Assembly: GCF_040412425.1 (NCBI RefSeq)
Contig: NC_089744.1
Location: forward strand, 25,870,001-25,934,000
Direction: 5' to 3'
DNA length: 64,000 nucleotides
Source of the DNA: Macrobrachium rosenbergii
Lineage: Eukaryota > Arthropoda > Malacostraca > Decapoda > Palaemonidae
Shown here: in pieces, positions 27,226-40,195 of the stretch
Numbering within the stretch: position 1 is the stretch's first letter
How the letters are laid out: each line of letters opens with the position of its first letter
Notes under the pieces: model-generated
Databases searched by the model: none
What the model was told of the DNA's origin: nothing
Seen by the model: only the letters and a program-made list of their open reading frames with translations
Program-made: the position numbers and the translations under genes

Positions 27226-27280
27226 CCTCAGTTCATATACTTTACAAGTAAGCGCTCTAAAATCAGAATACCTTTGTATA

Positions 27281-27289
<9 letters not shown>

Positions 27290-27362
<73 letters not shown>

Positions 27363-27500
27363 ATATATATACTGTATAGATATATATAATTATACATATA
27401 ATATATACATACACACACAAAGAATATATATGTATATATATATATTCTTGTCTATACATACATAGATATGTATGTATATGTATATACATAGATATGTATA
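27290..27500. repeat. (AT)n array with degenerate TA-rich tail
   Basis: Pure AT at about 27,290-27,352, then palindromic TATATATAATATAT and TATGTATATG variants to about 27,500. Confidence 0.92.
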
Positions 27501-27715
27501 TTGTTTATGCAAATAAATTTCAGCTCCAAATCCATAACTGTTTCAAGCAAACGTGAAACACGTCTACAACTCCTCATATTACTTATATCTTGATGACAGA
27601 AATGGTGGAAACGGAAAATAACACTGAAGCCATCAACATGGAAATGCCGTAAATATATCCTAACCTTTAAGCACGAAGAACATGACTAAATGCATAAAAT
27701 GTATACAAAACGTCC

Positions 27716-27718
<3 letters not shown>

Positions 27719-27791
<73 letters not shown>
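27719..27791. repeat. (GA)n microsatellite
   Basis: About 72 bp, pure. Confidence 0.96.
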
Positions 27792-27794
<3 letters not shown>

Positions 27795-28158
27795 TTCAAT
27801 CAAATGAGCATACATTGAACAAATAAAACGCTGTAAGACAAGACAACAATAAAACGCCATTATATAAATGCCCATCGGTAATAATATGCAGCTTAGTTAT
27901 CATTTACACGCTTGAGGACATGGACTTTTAAACGAAGTATAAACGAGCATGGAAAGATGATCACTAAGAATATTATTGTAAAATACTAAGAAATAAATCC
28001 AGAACTGCTGCTGAATGCACTCACCACCGAAGCCACACCACGAGTTGTAATAATACCGTAGGAAAGCTCAAAACGGAATTTCAGTCGTTACCTGAAAAGA
28101 ATTGAAATATTTTTCAATATTCATTTGTAAATAACGCATTTTTATATATATACAATGT
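27792..28158. other. Non-coding DNA
   Basis: Nothing recognised. Confidence 0.5.
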
Positions 28159-28169
28159 ATATATATATA

Positions 28170-28220
<51 letters not shown>
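28159..28220. repeat. (AT)n microsatellite
   Basis: 62 bp with one phase break (TATTATAT) near 28,175. Confidence 0.94.
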
Positions 28221-28224
<4 letters not shown>

Positions 28225-29268
28225 AAGTCAAAGCATGTTTATATTATCAAAAGAAGTACTATGCCTTACTGTTTACATAAGATATATCTACATTGTTTAG
28301 ATCTATGTTAATTAACGAATCTATCTTTCGTTTGCATATGTTTTGAAATACGTTTTGTATAAATACATATTTTTAAACGTTACCGTGGCCCTTTTCTTTA
28401 TAAGTCTAAAGGTTTAGCTGATGGGTTAAAATTAAGAATAATCATTTAATTATTTTAGTTTCGAGTCCTTGAATTATGTAAGTGTGTACGAAGATATTCA
28501 TACCTATCTAATTACCCAGCATATTCCAAAAGTCCAGAAATTTAAACCATTGCTTGAATTATATGTTGGTAAAAAAGAATGGTTCACAGAGCCTAGTACT
28601 TAAAAAAACATCCAGAAACTTCATATTCCGATGCTAAGGGTTGACTTTATGCTTCTGAATTTTAAACTCATTAAAGCCTTCGGTTCCGGAACCGTAGTGT
28701 TGGCTAATATGGGCAAGACACACTGAATGAATTCATTAACGGGCGATGCCACACAGGCCCACCGCCTCCTTAGGAGCTGCCCAGGCCTCTTAATTGCTTA
28801 ATGCCGAACCTGTTCCTACGAGTCATTTAAATGGCATTCGATAAGCAGAACCTCATCCATTCCTCCGTATTGTATTCTGATAACATTAGCTCTCAAGAAC
28901 AATTTTCCCTGATTATTGTCAACTCACTTTTTTGCTTCTGACCAAACACAAAGGAAAGTCGCAGTTAAATAACCTTCTAACGCTACATCAAACCCTGTAT
29001 ATGAAAATACAAAGAAATATATTTCCATCCCTTTTAAATTAAAGTTTTAACCTCGTTCTAGGATGGAAAATTTAATAACGGTGTTAATACACTTGATAAC
29101 AGGGGTAATCTACTTAATAACATCGTTACTCTGCACTAGGCATTTTGTTAATCTTTATTGCAACTACCTAAGTACAGCATATATTCCAACTCCTCCTGAT
29201 ATTATCATTATCGTCGATAACAAAGAAGGCCTTGAATAATCAACGACCACCTGTTTTATAGTCGTATA

Positions 29269-29273
<5 letters not shown>
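28221..29273. other. Non-coding DNA
   Basis: No gene seen. 28,690-28,870 is less AT-rich (GGGCGATGCC...GAGCTGCCCAGGCC) and stands out as a possible conserved or regulatory block. Confidence 0.35.

Positions 29274-29358
<85 letters not shown>
29274..29358. repeat. (AT)n microsatellite
   Basis: 85 bp, pure. Confidence 0.96.
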
Positions 29359-29359
<1 letters not shown>

Positions 29360-29939
29360 CTGAGAATAAGATGAGGTATTCTAATAATATCTTGTTTTGA
29401 GAAAATATAAGACGACATTTGCTGTCACATTATTCTGTCGTTATACGGAAGGCTCATCTGTTGTACATCGAACCCTCTTCACTATCTTGCACGAACCCTC
29501 TCGCCTTCTAAAAACACTTCCTCCAGACCACTGACTTCCTTATCGCTGACCTTTTCATCACTCGAATTACTACATATCTTGCCGTTTCAGTATTTCTTAC
29601 TCAACTATACTACACAAATAACGATTTAAATAGCTAAAAATTATTCCCCTTCAATCCTAATCAACATTTACACTTGACCTCCACAAATAAAAGAAAGAAA
29701 TAGACTGAACAATCGTTCCATACATTTCAACTTTGATTTCAATATATTATCAATCTCCTTCAAATATTTTGCTGACACTATGCTGTCTTCCTCCCGTGTT
29801 TCACCAATTCTATCATCCCATCGCCATCCGCTGTATTTGCTCCTACCCCAATACCTACCGGGTATTTGAATCATTACCTTTGTTCTTCCCTCATCCATAC
29901 TGACATTCACTGGTCCATCCTCTTGATATGTATGTGTGT

Positions 29940-29974
29940 ACGTAAATATATACAGATATATGTGTATATATGTG

Positions 29975-30054
<80 letters not shown>
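29940..30054. repeat. TATG/(GT)n/(AT)n cluster
   Basis: Degenerate TATATG repeats, a 16-bp GT run (29,990-30,005) and 46 bp of AT (30,009-30,054). Confidence 0.93.
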
Positions 30055-30057
<3 letters not shown>

Positions 30058-31217
30058 ATACACATCTTTCATTGTCTTCATTTTCATCCAACAGAACACT
30101 ATAATAGGTTTGGCATAAAAAAATTACCCTTACGAGATCTTATGACTCTTACCAAAGAATATTCACTTTAATCTCTAATTATTTACCTCACTGTTCTTTC
30201 TAATTTATGAAGCTGATGCCTACCATAATGATCACGCCACACAATAATAACAGTAATTTTCCGTGTTGAAGATTTCCTCGGCAATTAGTAGTAGTGGTTG
30301 TCTCAAATGATGATTACTAGTAATTACTGAGCTGTGGAAACGTAGGTATGGAGGGTGCAACCATCTCATACGTATAGGAGAAGCAGTAAAGAAATACCTG
30401 TGTTTGTGAAAACAATGAGGGAAACAAAAAGAGGAAAAAGTGAGTGAGCTGGGTGATCTAAACTCTAATGTTGTGATTAATGTTAATTATTGTCCAAAAG
30501 AATGAAGAGAACCTTAGACTGAAATGTTCTTGGAATGACGAGACTTACATACACATAACATTTCAAAGAATGTCGAGAAATATACTAGGGGGAAGTATCT
30601 GACTATTACTCTCTTGGAGCAGAACTGAACATGGAAGGTATCTTAAACTGGAGGAAGGGGGGTCAGAGCGTGACAACTGATGCTGCTGAAATTTCATAAA
30701 CGGAAGGAGAGGAGAGGACACTGATGACGAATGAGTCGAGATTAAACATACGGAAAATCTGGGACATGCAATGAGTGAGTGTGGCCTTAGGCAATTATGG
30801 AAGAGGAATGGAGTAGCTGAAAAGGTTTATAAGGTATGCCACGATGAGGGAAATGCTCCAAAGGCCATGAATGAAAGGAATAATTCTCCTTGTATTAGGA
30901 AAAGTAAAAAAACAATGTTAAAAGTACCTGAGAAGGTATATGGATGATCTGTGGCTGAGAGTGTGACAGATGACATAAGGTTTGAAAGATACTCGAGGGT
31001 TAACAGAGTTAGCCATGACCACTGCAAAGATAATCAAACGCCCTTGAATATCATTAAGAGCTAAAAAATAGATAAAATCAGAAATATGTCATTACCCTCA
31101 GAATGTAACTTATTTCATTTTAAATGCTACAATTAAGAAAATCCTGCAAGGAGACGGCATTACGAGACGCTGACTGATCAAGGTTCAGTTAATAATTCTA
31201 CACAGTCTAAATGGAAG

Positions 31218-31218
<1 letters not shown>
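30055..31218. other. Non-coding DNA, possibly old LINE debris
   Basis: Purine-rich plus strand with short gene-like pieces in several frames (for example around 30,350-30,480 and 30,760-30,880), but no motif I can name. Confidence 0.35.

Positions 31219-31286
<68 letters not shown>
31219..31286. repeat. (GA)n microsatellite
   Basis: 68 bp. About 265 bp downstream lies a 49-bp (CT)n array (31,551-31,599), a second GA/CT inverted pair with a longer spacer. Confidence 0.95.
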
Positions 31287-31289
<3 letters not shown>

Positions 31290-31546
31290 AAGCGTTCAAA
31301 AAGAACAAAAAAGTCTATAATCAAAACCTCAAAACGTATGCAAAACTGAACAGGGGTTTGGGATGTAGTTTAAAAATAGCTCTGCTGCATTGCATCATAT
31401 CGACGCTTTTGTTAGCAAGTTCCTAGGGAGGGGAAGAGAGAGAGAGGGAGGTAGGGAGGGTAGGAAGAATAGGATAAAGCGAACGCAATAAAGACTGGCA
31501 GAAAAAGTGGTAATCCACGCTATCCGATTTTATTCTTACTGGATTT

Positions 31547-31550
<4 letters not shown>

Positions 31551-31599
<49 letters not shown>
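31551..31599. repeat. (CT)n microsatellite
   Basis: 49 bp, pure. Confidence 0.96.
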
Positions 31600-31601
<2 letters not shown>

Positions 31602-34600
31602 GTTTAGAATGTGTTTCGTTTTGTTCCATTTATATCTGTCTTCAGTTAACATGAAGGCAAATTGAGAAATACCACTCTGGCTATTATGTCCCATAATATG
31701 CTGAAGTCAACACCTCAAAGCAGGACTGGCGTAAGGTTTACAGAGCAAAATGGAAATCTGACACGCATACGAGTACCTGGCCAAATTTATTTTTCTTTTA
31801 ATGTCGGCAAAAAATGAAAGAAAAATCGAGACGAGTAATCTTGAAGAACACCATTAATAACGATATTATTTCATCACCGAAATACAGCGATATAAAGCAA
31901 CCTGACTTCTACATCTACATAAACATGAGCGGCTCCCACTGTAAGGAGCATTTTTCGTGTTACCATTTACCATTTCTTTCCTTTATTCTAATGAAGGAAA
32001 GATAGCATTTCGCTTTTACTATACTAAATTTTGTGCTTTTGCCTTACATTCGTTGGCTGTGAGCCAAAACTAGAATATTAATCGAGTCGATATATCAGTG
32101 ATGAAATTAAGAACGTCTTGGGAATGACCAGAATTATTTCCATGACTAGAGCAAGCTGTAAAGTCACTTCTCTCTCTCTTCCCCCCCTCTCTCCTCCTTA
32201 TTCATAACGTGGTTCCTTTCTCCTTCCTTCTCGGTGGTCAAGCTCTGGGAATTACTTCTCTCTCCTATCCCTCCTTTTCCAAATATGCCCACAATAAAGA
32301 CAGGGACTTATCCTTCCCAGACTCAACACTCGCTCACTCTCCTTGGCAAACCCTGTTTCATGCACAGCAAAGCTTTGAATGTATGGGCACCATTAGCGAA
32401 CAAATAAAGATCGAGTCTGGCTCCAGGAAGGCAGTTTAATTCTGACAACACGTCCCATCTCTTGGGTTACAAAGAGGAGTGTCGGAAAAAAAAAAAAAAA
32501 AAAAAGCCACCCGAGAGACGACATACACAAGCACTGTTGACGGATTCGGAGGAAGTAAGACAGGGATAGAATTCAAGCCTAGAATGGCGTGCCTTAGGAA
32601 AATCGTTCTCTAAGTCGCCCAAGACAGAGAGCATGGGACATAAACAAATTTGTTAAGCGTCAACGCTTCAAAATGTTCAGGATAATTTTGATAGTAGACT
32701 AGTGACACAACCAAATAAATGTCAAAAGTTCCAGGTAGAATGTTCATAACATCAGCAACACCTTTTGAAAAACATGATATATAATGAGTACAATAAAACT
32801 GATATTCGTCAAATTATCTATGAGGGAGAGACATTTCTGTAATATAAAAATCACTTCAAATTCCCATAATATTACAAGAAGAATTTCTTGATAAAATACT
32901 AAAAACGAAAATAATCCGGCCAGCATTATAAATTAGAGTAATACTGCAATTTAGTGTGAATGAATATCATGAAGCAGTTGACGCAGTATGTCTGCGCAAT
33001 ATTTAATTCCCTACATCTCAAATACTGATTCCAGAATGCAATACGAATATTTCGTGGTATATGGTGAGTAAAGGAAAGGTTCGCTGATTAAATTTTCATT
33101 TTAAATGCGTTCTAAAAGGAAATCCTTTTTTGGAAAATCAAATTTTTATTTTTTTTTTTAAATGGTAAGCATTAATTCTTTTTAATTATACAGATAGAAT
33201 ACTTTAACAGAAGGAATATTTCAGCATTATATTATGATGATTAATATGACCAGAAGGGCATATTTATCAGAAGGACTGTATGTATAATGAACACTAAGAA
33301 GAATCAAAACATCTCATTAAACATTACCAAGTACAATGGCACATATTTCAACTATGATTTCATAAATAAAACAAGTCTTAGCCTTGAAGAAATATAAAAA
33401 TGAATAACACGAATTTACCATTCGCTACTCTGATTTCTACTCCCAACTGTGTTCAAAAAGAAAAAACCTTAATTCCTATTATTAAATCTTTTACTCAATA
33501 ACAATTCCTAGTTTCAGTGCCACAAAAAATAAAAATTCTAACTACTTTTAAAGAAAATATTGTTTGTTTATCACTAAAATTCTTTTTCATAAAAACTTAC
33601 AATGCCGACTTAAACACCTGAATTATAATTTCATCTGAATTCCTCAGTTAAAAACAAATTCACTACAACCCTGTTCGATTATGTTCTGACAACAAAAGCA
33701 GTGGTAGTAACAGGAGTATTGTATGAACATACAAATACAACTGTTTTCGGATAGCCGTGAAGATGAATTCACAAGGCAGAAGTTGATAATGATTCATTCT
33801 ATAAGTTGTCTACTGCTTCATGGAGAACTACCACCTTTTCCATAAATTTTATTTTCGCGCCCTAAAAATGAGAAGTTACTTTAAATAATGCTCGACTGGA
33901 AATTTTACTTTTCTATTTGAATACCTGTAATACACAAACGCCAGTGCAACTTCCACTGATAAAAATATGGACTTGAGGCTATCTGAAAAAAAAAATTACT
34001 TATATAATGAAATTCTTAACATATGTTTAATCAAATGCATGAAACAACGATAACAAATTCAGTTTATCATAAATAATTTGACTCTAAACGAGTTTAGTAC
34101 AAAAAAAAAATAAAAAACTGGCCCTGAACGAGTGTAAAGCACACAAAAGAGAAAACACTTTCACGTTATATGGTTCCTCGGTATTTACCTGGGCTTCCTC
34201 CTTCAAAAAATAATCAATGTAAAAAAATTTATTTATTCACATAAAAATAGAATACTTACAGTTCTACACATTTTTTCCTTTTCTGGACAAACGCAAAATT
34301 AAAATAGCTTTGTTCGCAATTAAAAGAAGAAAATTAATTATTTCCATCTTACGGACTTCTCCCCCCCCCCCCCATCCCAAAAAGCATCATCCAATCCTCA
34401 TAAGGCACAACCATGACTGGCATCGGAGTGAATTAAGTATAATGTGTTGATGGGTATTCCTAGTAAGACTAAATTCCTTTTTTCGTCCCTTTCCTCTCAA
34501 GTTAACAAACTCTCAGCATTTTAAGAATCACGAACAAACGTGTTTTCCTATATTTTCACATTTTCTGTTACAGTTATAATCTTTTATAGGCTATAATGTG

Positions 34601-35674
34601 TTACTACATTATAAAAACCACCATCTGTAAGAACTCCAGAGAAGTGTTAAGTAACTGAACACCAGTGTGAAAAACGTTCTATTAAAGAACATTCCAAAAG
34701 TTTCATTTCCATATCCAAGTTTAATTTCTTTATTTTTGCGAGAAAATCAACAGAATTGTCGGTATTTTATTCTCCTCTGCGCCTACGCCGTAGCGCAATA
34801 ATGACATTTGATAAAAAGGTTGAACGTTTATTACCGCTAATGCTACTACCGTAAGGGTTAGTAGTAGTAGTGGTAGTGCAGAGGCTAGTACTATCATTAC
34901 CATCATCAATTATCATCTTAAACAACACCGGGAATAATAACGTTTAATAAAATTAAGATTTTGATCCTGTGCACAAGACGTGTTTCATATACAATAATCT
35001 TCAATAGTCTTCTATAAAAATGTTTTAACCACGTATATTCACTTAGACCTGACCAAGGTTATAACACAAAAAAACAATATACGTACGAGTAATTATGAAT
35101 TAATATTCTCGTATACATTTCACAATGACAATGCCGGTCGAATTCTTCCCAGAACCATCTTGCAGCGGGGTAGAAAATATAAGTTTTTGATTGTGAACTG
35201 TTTAACAGCAACGGATCATAAGTCGAGTGAATACACTCGGTCTGAGTTGCTTATGAAAAGTGTGAACAAACATCAGATTGGCCAACTAATTTATTGTTTC
35301 TATTTTATAATATTACTGAAAGATATTTTCTTTGCAACAGACTGCATGATAAAATAATGTCCTTCATTACTGCTGTTAATCAATGTTTCCACGAGTTCAG
35401 AGAAAAAAAAAGTAATGCATGTATTTATCTGTGCCTTCACTCGACTCCTCTCCCGTTGGAAGCCAGTATCAATCTCTCCCCATTCACCCCCACAAAAACA
35501 CGGCAAAAACTGTTTACGAAACCAAAACCTGAATGACTTCCAGCACGCACTGACCTGCACTAATCCCCAAGCTGGGCCTTGCCAGCAATAGCTACAAATT
35601 TCCCGACAAAAATCAATCAAGAATTTGCATCAAGCTTTCATTCTTCTTCATCACCTGAGGCTAAGTTTCCTCTG

Positions 35675-35675
<1 letters not shown>
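31600..35675. other. Non-coding DNA, 4 kb without large arrays
   Basis: Only homopolymers (poly-A 32,486-32,505; poly-C 34,362-34,375) and short AT-rich runs are seen. No exon, transposon or RNA gene was recognised. This is the longest stretch in the window without a long microsatellite. Confidence 0.45.
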
Positions 35676-35727
<52 letters not shown>

Positions 35728-35733
35728 CGCGCG
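35676..35733. repeat. (GT)n-(GC)n alternating purine-pyrimidine tract
   Basis: About 42 bp of GT continue into GCGCGCGCGTGCGCGCG, giving about 57 bp of strict purine-pyrimidine alternation. This is the classical Z-DNA-forming pattern. Confidence 0.93.
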
Positions 35734-36016
35734 GACGAACGACAGGATAGAGTGATGAGCAGGGGTGTAGGAAAAGGAGAGGGATGGTGGAGGAGGTTCT
35801 GCAATGAAAATATTCTAAAGATGTGCCGAGGATGGCGGTGAAAGAATATACAGCTTCAACTTTGTCACGGCGGAATGGAATTCTAAGGACAAACTTGGGA
35901 GCTTAAGGCATCTCGCGATCTTAATTATTATAACGAAGGCGGTCTCATAGGAAAAGGTCGCAAATAACGCCTTTCCAAACTCTTTTTCAGGTAGTGGTAA
36001 TAATAACATGGACGGG

Positions 36017-36069
<53 letters not shown>
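36017..36069. repeat. (ATT)n trinucleotide array
   Basis: About 17 ATT units. Confidence 0.96.
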
Positions 36070-36072
<3 letters not shown>

Positions 36073-36277
36073 CAGACATACAGATACTTTTCCCATTAGA
36101 AGGGTGACTAGAGAAAGTGTCTCCTTTATTATCCAAGGGTTTTGAGATCAGTTTTCTAGCTCCATGACACTGCCTGCACGAACTGCCTTGGAGTAATTAT
36201 ACTCCAAATGTTACTGGCTTGCATCGACAGACAACCATACCATAACTGGCTGGACCAAACTTTGCTTAACTTCAGTG

Positions 36278-36770
36278 TCATTAAACACACACACAATATT
36301 TGTTTATTTTACATAGTAATACATTTACTATATAATTGTGGATTTTTATTACACATTGTTTTTCACGAAATTGTGAATCTCTTAGCTTACCAAGCATTGT
36401 TGAACTTTTCTTGCATTATGCAAACACGTGTATATATACATATAAATAAATATAAAAATATACATATATATATACACACAAACTATTTTATATATACACA
36501 CTATATACACATATAAATACATATACACTTGTATATGTATACATACCAAGCATTAGCTATCTTATCTGACATTTTACAAACACATGTTTATGCATATAAA
36601 TATATGTATTTATGTATGTGTATATGTGTATATATACACACACGTATAAATACATATATTTATATACATAAACATGTGTTTGTAAAATGTCAGATAACTA
36701 ATGCTTGTTATGTATACATATACATGTGTCTATGTATTTATACATACATACATATATATAATGTGTATAT

Positions 36771-36862
<92 letters not shown>

Positions 36863-36994
36863 CGTTTTAACGTTAGGACTGATGAGGAACACCGTTCAAG
36901 TGTTCGCAAGTCTTTGTTTATTTTACATAGTAATACATTCACTATATAATTGTGGATTTTTATTACACAATGCTTGGTGTGTATGTGTATGTAT

Positions 36995-37060
<66 letters not shown>

Positions 37061-37091
37061 ATGCGTAAACATGTTTGTGTGTGTTTAATGA
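36278..37091. repeat. Foldback-like block built from inverted and direct repeats
   Basis: Outer ends TCATTAAACACACACA (36,278) and its reverse complement (ending 37,091) face each other. Inside, 36,525-36,729 is a near-perfect palindrome with about 85-bp arms (one 5-bp indel and few mismatches). A roughly 65-bp segment with TTTTACATAGTAATACATT occurs directly at about 36,300 and 36,914 with almost no difference. AT arrays occupy 36,764-36,859 and 37,005-37,056. The pattern fits a foldback or MITE-like element whose AT cores expanded. Confidence 0.65.
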
Positions 37092-37099
37092 ACAAACCT

Positions 37100-38082
37100 A
37101 GAATTAAAGTCGTTGGGAAGGCAAGCTAAATGCTACGTAAAAATACGAACCTTGGCAATGAAAGAAAATAATATAACAATCAACTTATAGTAGGGCAATT
37201 AATACAATCAAGTATATATGAAATTCATAAGAAAATTTTTTTTTGATGACTTACAGGGGTTGTTTCTTAGAAATTGTTATATTGGAAGTACAACTAAATT
37301 ACACTGGTCTTAATGCAACAGAACAAATTGAATTGACAACGAACAGGATCCGAAAATGGCACAAAAAAAAAAAAAAAAATTAAAATGCCCCCAAAGAGAA
37401 AGGCATTCTACTACTACTATTATTATCACTTTTATTATCATTTCATAGAAAAATGACAAATAGAAGATTTTCTAAAAAGCAGACATTCACGTTTCCCCCC
37501 GAAGGCGAGCGTTTCTTAAATCAGGCAAAGACATCCCCTGCTCATTATTAGCAGGAAATATACCGTTCAGGAGGGAGAGGAAATATTCTCGCAAAATTCC
37601 ATTACCGAAGTCGCAAGAAAGACATTCGGACACGGTTTACGACATCCTATTTTGTATGTGATGTGGAATCCAATTCTGGATGTCCCGCTTCCTCCTGAAC
37701 GTAACATCCCATTTCTGAATGAGACATACGAAGTTTCTGTAGCATAAAAAAAAAATCCTCTGAATACTCCGTTTTTTTAGCCTGGTATTTGATTCCTATT
37801 TTTAAATCCCGGTCTAAATGTTCAGTAAAAAAATATCTGTGACATTTATTTTACGAATGACATGTGGAGGCTATTTCATACTTTCAATGAGGACATGACT
37901 ATCTACAGTGAATGCCCGATACGTCTGCAATGTTTCCTGAAAATAAGGAGACACCCTATTTTGAAAGCAGAGTGACATCCTCGGATTGAGTACCTGCACT
38001 GAATACAATGTGTCGCCCTTTATTTATTCTGCTCATGTTCATTCGTACAGCGATTAATCGGGTGAGCCCGTCAATTAAAATA
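37100..38082. other. Non-coding DNA, faint short repeats
   Basis: Between 37,620 and 38,020 a GACATCC(T/C)ATTTTG-like phrase recurs loosely, suggesting a very old minisatellite. A poly-A run is at 37,362-37,379. No gene. Confidence 0.4.
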
Positions 38083-38372
38083 AAAGATTTAGGCCAAAGC
38101 CCAAGCGCTGGGACCTATGAGGTCACTCAGCGCTGAAAGGAAAAATGAGAGTGAAGGAGGTTTTAAAGGAAGAATACCTTGCAGTTGCACTATGGGACAA
38201 TTGTTATGAGAGGGTGGGCAGTCAGATAGAAGAATGAGAATATGAACGGAGGTACAGTACAAGGAACGAACGAGGTTGCAGCTAAGGGCCGAAGGGACGC
38301 TGCAAAGAACCTTGAGTAATACCTACAGTGCACCGCGTGAGGTGCAATGATGGCACTACCCCCCCACGGAGG
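38083..38372 (+). repeat. Dispersed repeat family A, near-full copy
   Basis: About 290 bp matching 63,484-63,767 from GATTTAGGCCAAAGCC through GGGCCGAAGGGACGCTGCAA to TGGCACTAC. The head is a strong hairpin (AGCGCTGGGACC...GGTCACTCAGCGCT), and the tail carries a second inverted motif around GTGCACC/GGTGCA. I see no tRNA boxes, poly(A) tail or coding frame, so the class (SINE-like or MITE-like) is open. Confidence 0.85.
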
Positions 38373-39364
38373 GTGAGCCCTTAAAAGCGTAGCCCCATCT
38401 TACGCTACAGAAATACACCCCTTAACAAGTTGCTAAACCGGTCTTTTTCCACGTTGTCTAGCGACAATACAAGAACAAGAGTTACTAAGCAAAACGCTTT
38501 TTATAACAGTAGCCTACTTAGTCTATTTATCTTATTAAGAAAACTGTAGCTACAGGGAAGTCTCCCAACGACCAAATGCATAGCCTGAATTACCTTAAAA
38601 GAAGAAACTTTATTTGGTAATTTATATTCTCTTTTCTTCTTAGGAACGAGTTTCCTTTGGAATAAAATTAATGCTCTAGCGGAAACCTTGCTCAGTACCC
38701 ATAACCTAAGGACAATGATGCTTAAAATTCTTTTGTTTAAGCAAGGTTAAAGACTACAGGGTCTTGTATCAAACGTTTTGGAAAAAACAGTAATCGACAA
38801 AACTGCTCAGAAAATTACAGACAATCATTTCACCATTATCTACGATGCAAATTTTTTTTACTTATTTTGCAATTCAATAGACGCAGTCATTACTTCTTTA
38901 CTGAAGAATGTGCGAACATGTCAGTAAGTGTAATTAAATAGAAAAAAAAATCAAATCTAGTAATTAAATCAAATAATGCCCTGAGTGAAAGCGATTAGCA
39001 CCCATGTGCAACAAATCTTACATACACCTATTGGTAACGAATACTACTACTACTAATAATAATAATAATAATAAAAAAAGGGGACATTTAAAGATATTTT
39101 GTAGTCCCGCTAATCAAAACATTTTTACAGACCTTTAACTTTACGGAAAACCTAGCGTGTCTAGCAGAATCTCTTTTTAATATTCAAAAGATTAAAAATA
39201 ACTGAAACTACTATCGAATATTGAGAAAACTGAATGATGTTGATTCTTTCTTCAAGAAAGCATGAGTAGAAATTACAATGTAATAATGAACATAAACTTG
39301 GTGAAATACGACAATACTGACCCTACAAGATTCGTGTTTGGCGCTTGTGTGAATAAGTACGCCA
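38373..39364. other. Non-coding DNA
   Basis: No gene. A short AAT/ACT trinucleotide run is at about 39,043-39,075. Confidence 0.5.
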
Positions 39365-40195
39365 TACAGGTGCAATTTCCTCATAAATTAGTTATATACG
39401 TTTAATTTCCGTGTGCGGAGGTGCGGCCGTACCATTAGATATAAACCTGGTTATCTGTGTTTAAATTTCCGTGTGTGAAAGTATGCTACTGCGATACATC
39501 CTGGTTATATATGCTTTAAATTCCACGGACATATATCTTGGTTATTTATTACTTTATTTTTTGTGAAGGGTATGACATGGAGGCAGAGCCTGGTTACCCG
39601 ATTCTAAGTTCCGTGTGGGTAAGCATGGCAGAGATACATCCTGGTAATCTGTCTTAATTTGCGTGTGGGGGAGTGGCAGATATTTAAGGGAGATATAACC
39701 AAATTGTTTTAATTTCCACGGAAGAGAATGTGTCACACGGGGTATAACCTGGTCACTTGTTTAATTTCAGTGTGTGGAAGTATGCCAGAGATATAACCAT
39801 GTACATTTTCCAAATTTGTGTGTGGGAGTATGCCATGGATATAACCAGGTAATTCGTTTTTGAACAAAATTTCCTTGTTTGGAAGCGTACCAGGCGATTT
39901 ATTTTTTTATTCCAGTGTGTGGGACTGCCACAGATATAACCTGGTCATTCTTTGTTTGTAATTACCCTATCTGGGAATATGTCAGATATGATCAGGTCAT
40001 TTTTATTTTAATCATCGAATGCGGGAATACGCCCGATATAACCAGGTCATTTTTTTTTAATTTCCGTGTGTGGGACTATGCCACAGATATAAACTGGTCA
40101 TTCTTTTTTTTTTTTGTAATTACCGTATGTGGGAATATGCCCGATATAACCAGGGCATTCTTTTTGTTTTAATTTCCTTGCAGTGAATATGGAAA
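39365..40195. repeat. Decayed minisatellite, about 14-15 units of roughly 50-60 bp
   Basis: A phrase TTTAATTTCCGTGTGTGGGAGTATGCC...GATATAACCTGGTCATT recurs with drift across 830 bp. GATATAACC-like cores are visible near 39,459, 39,700, 39,748, 39,790, 39,838, 39,933, 40,035, 40,085 and 40,141. Later units are more alike than earlier ones, so expansion probably went on longest at the right end. Confidence 0.85.
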
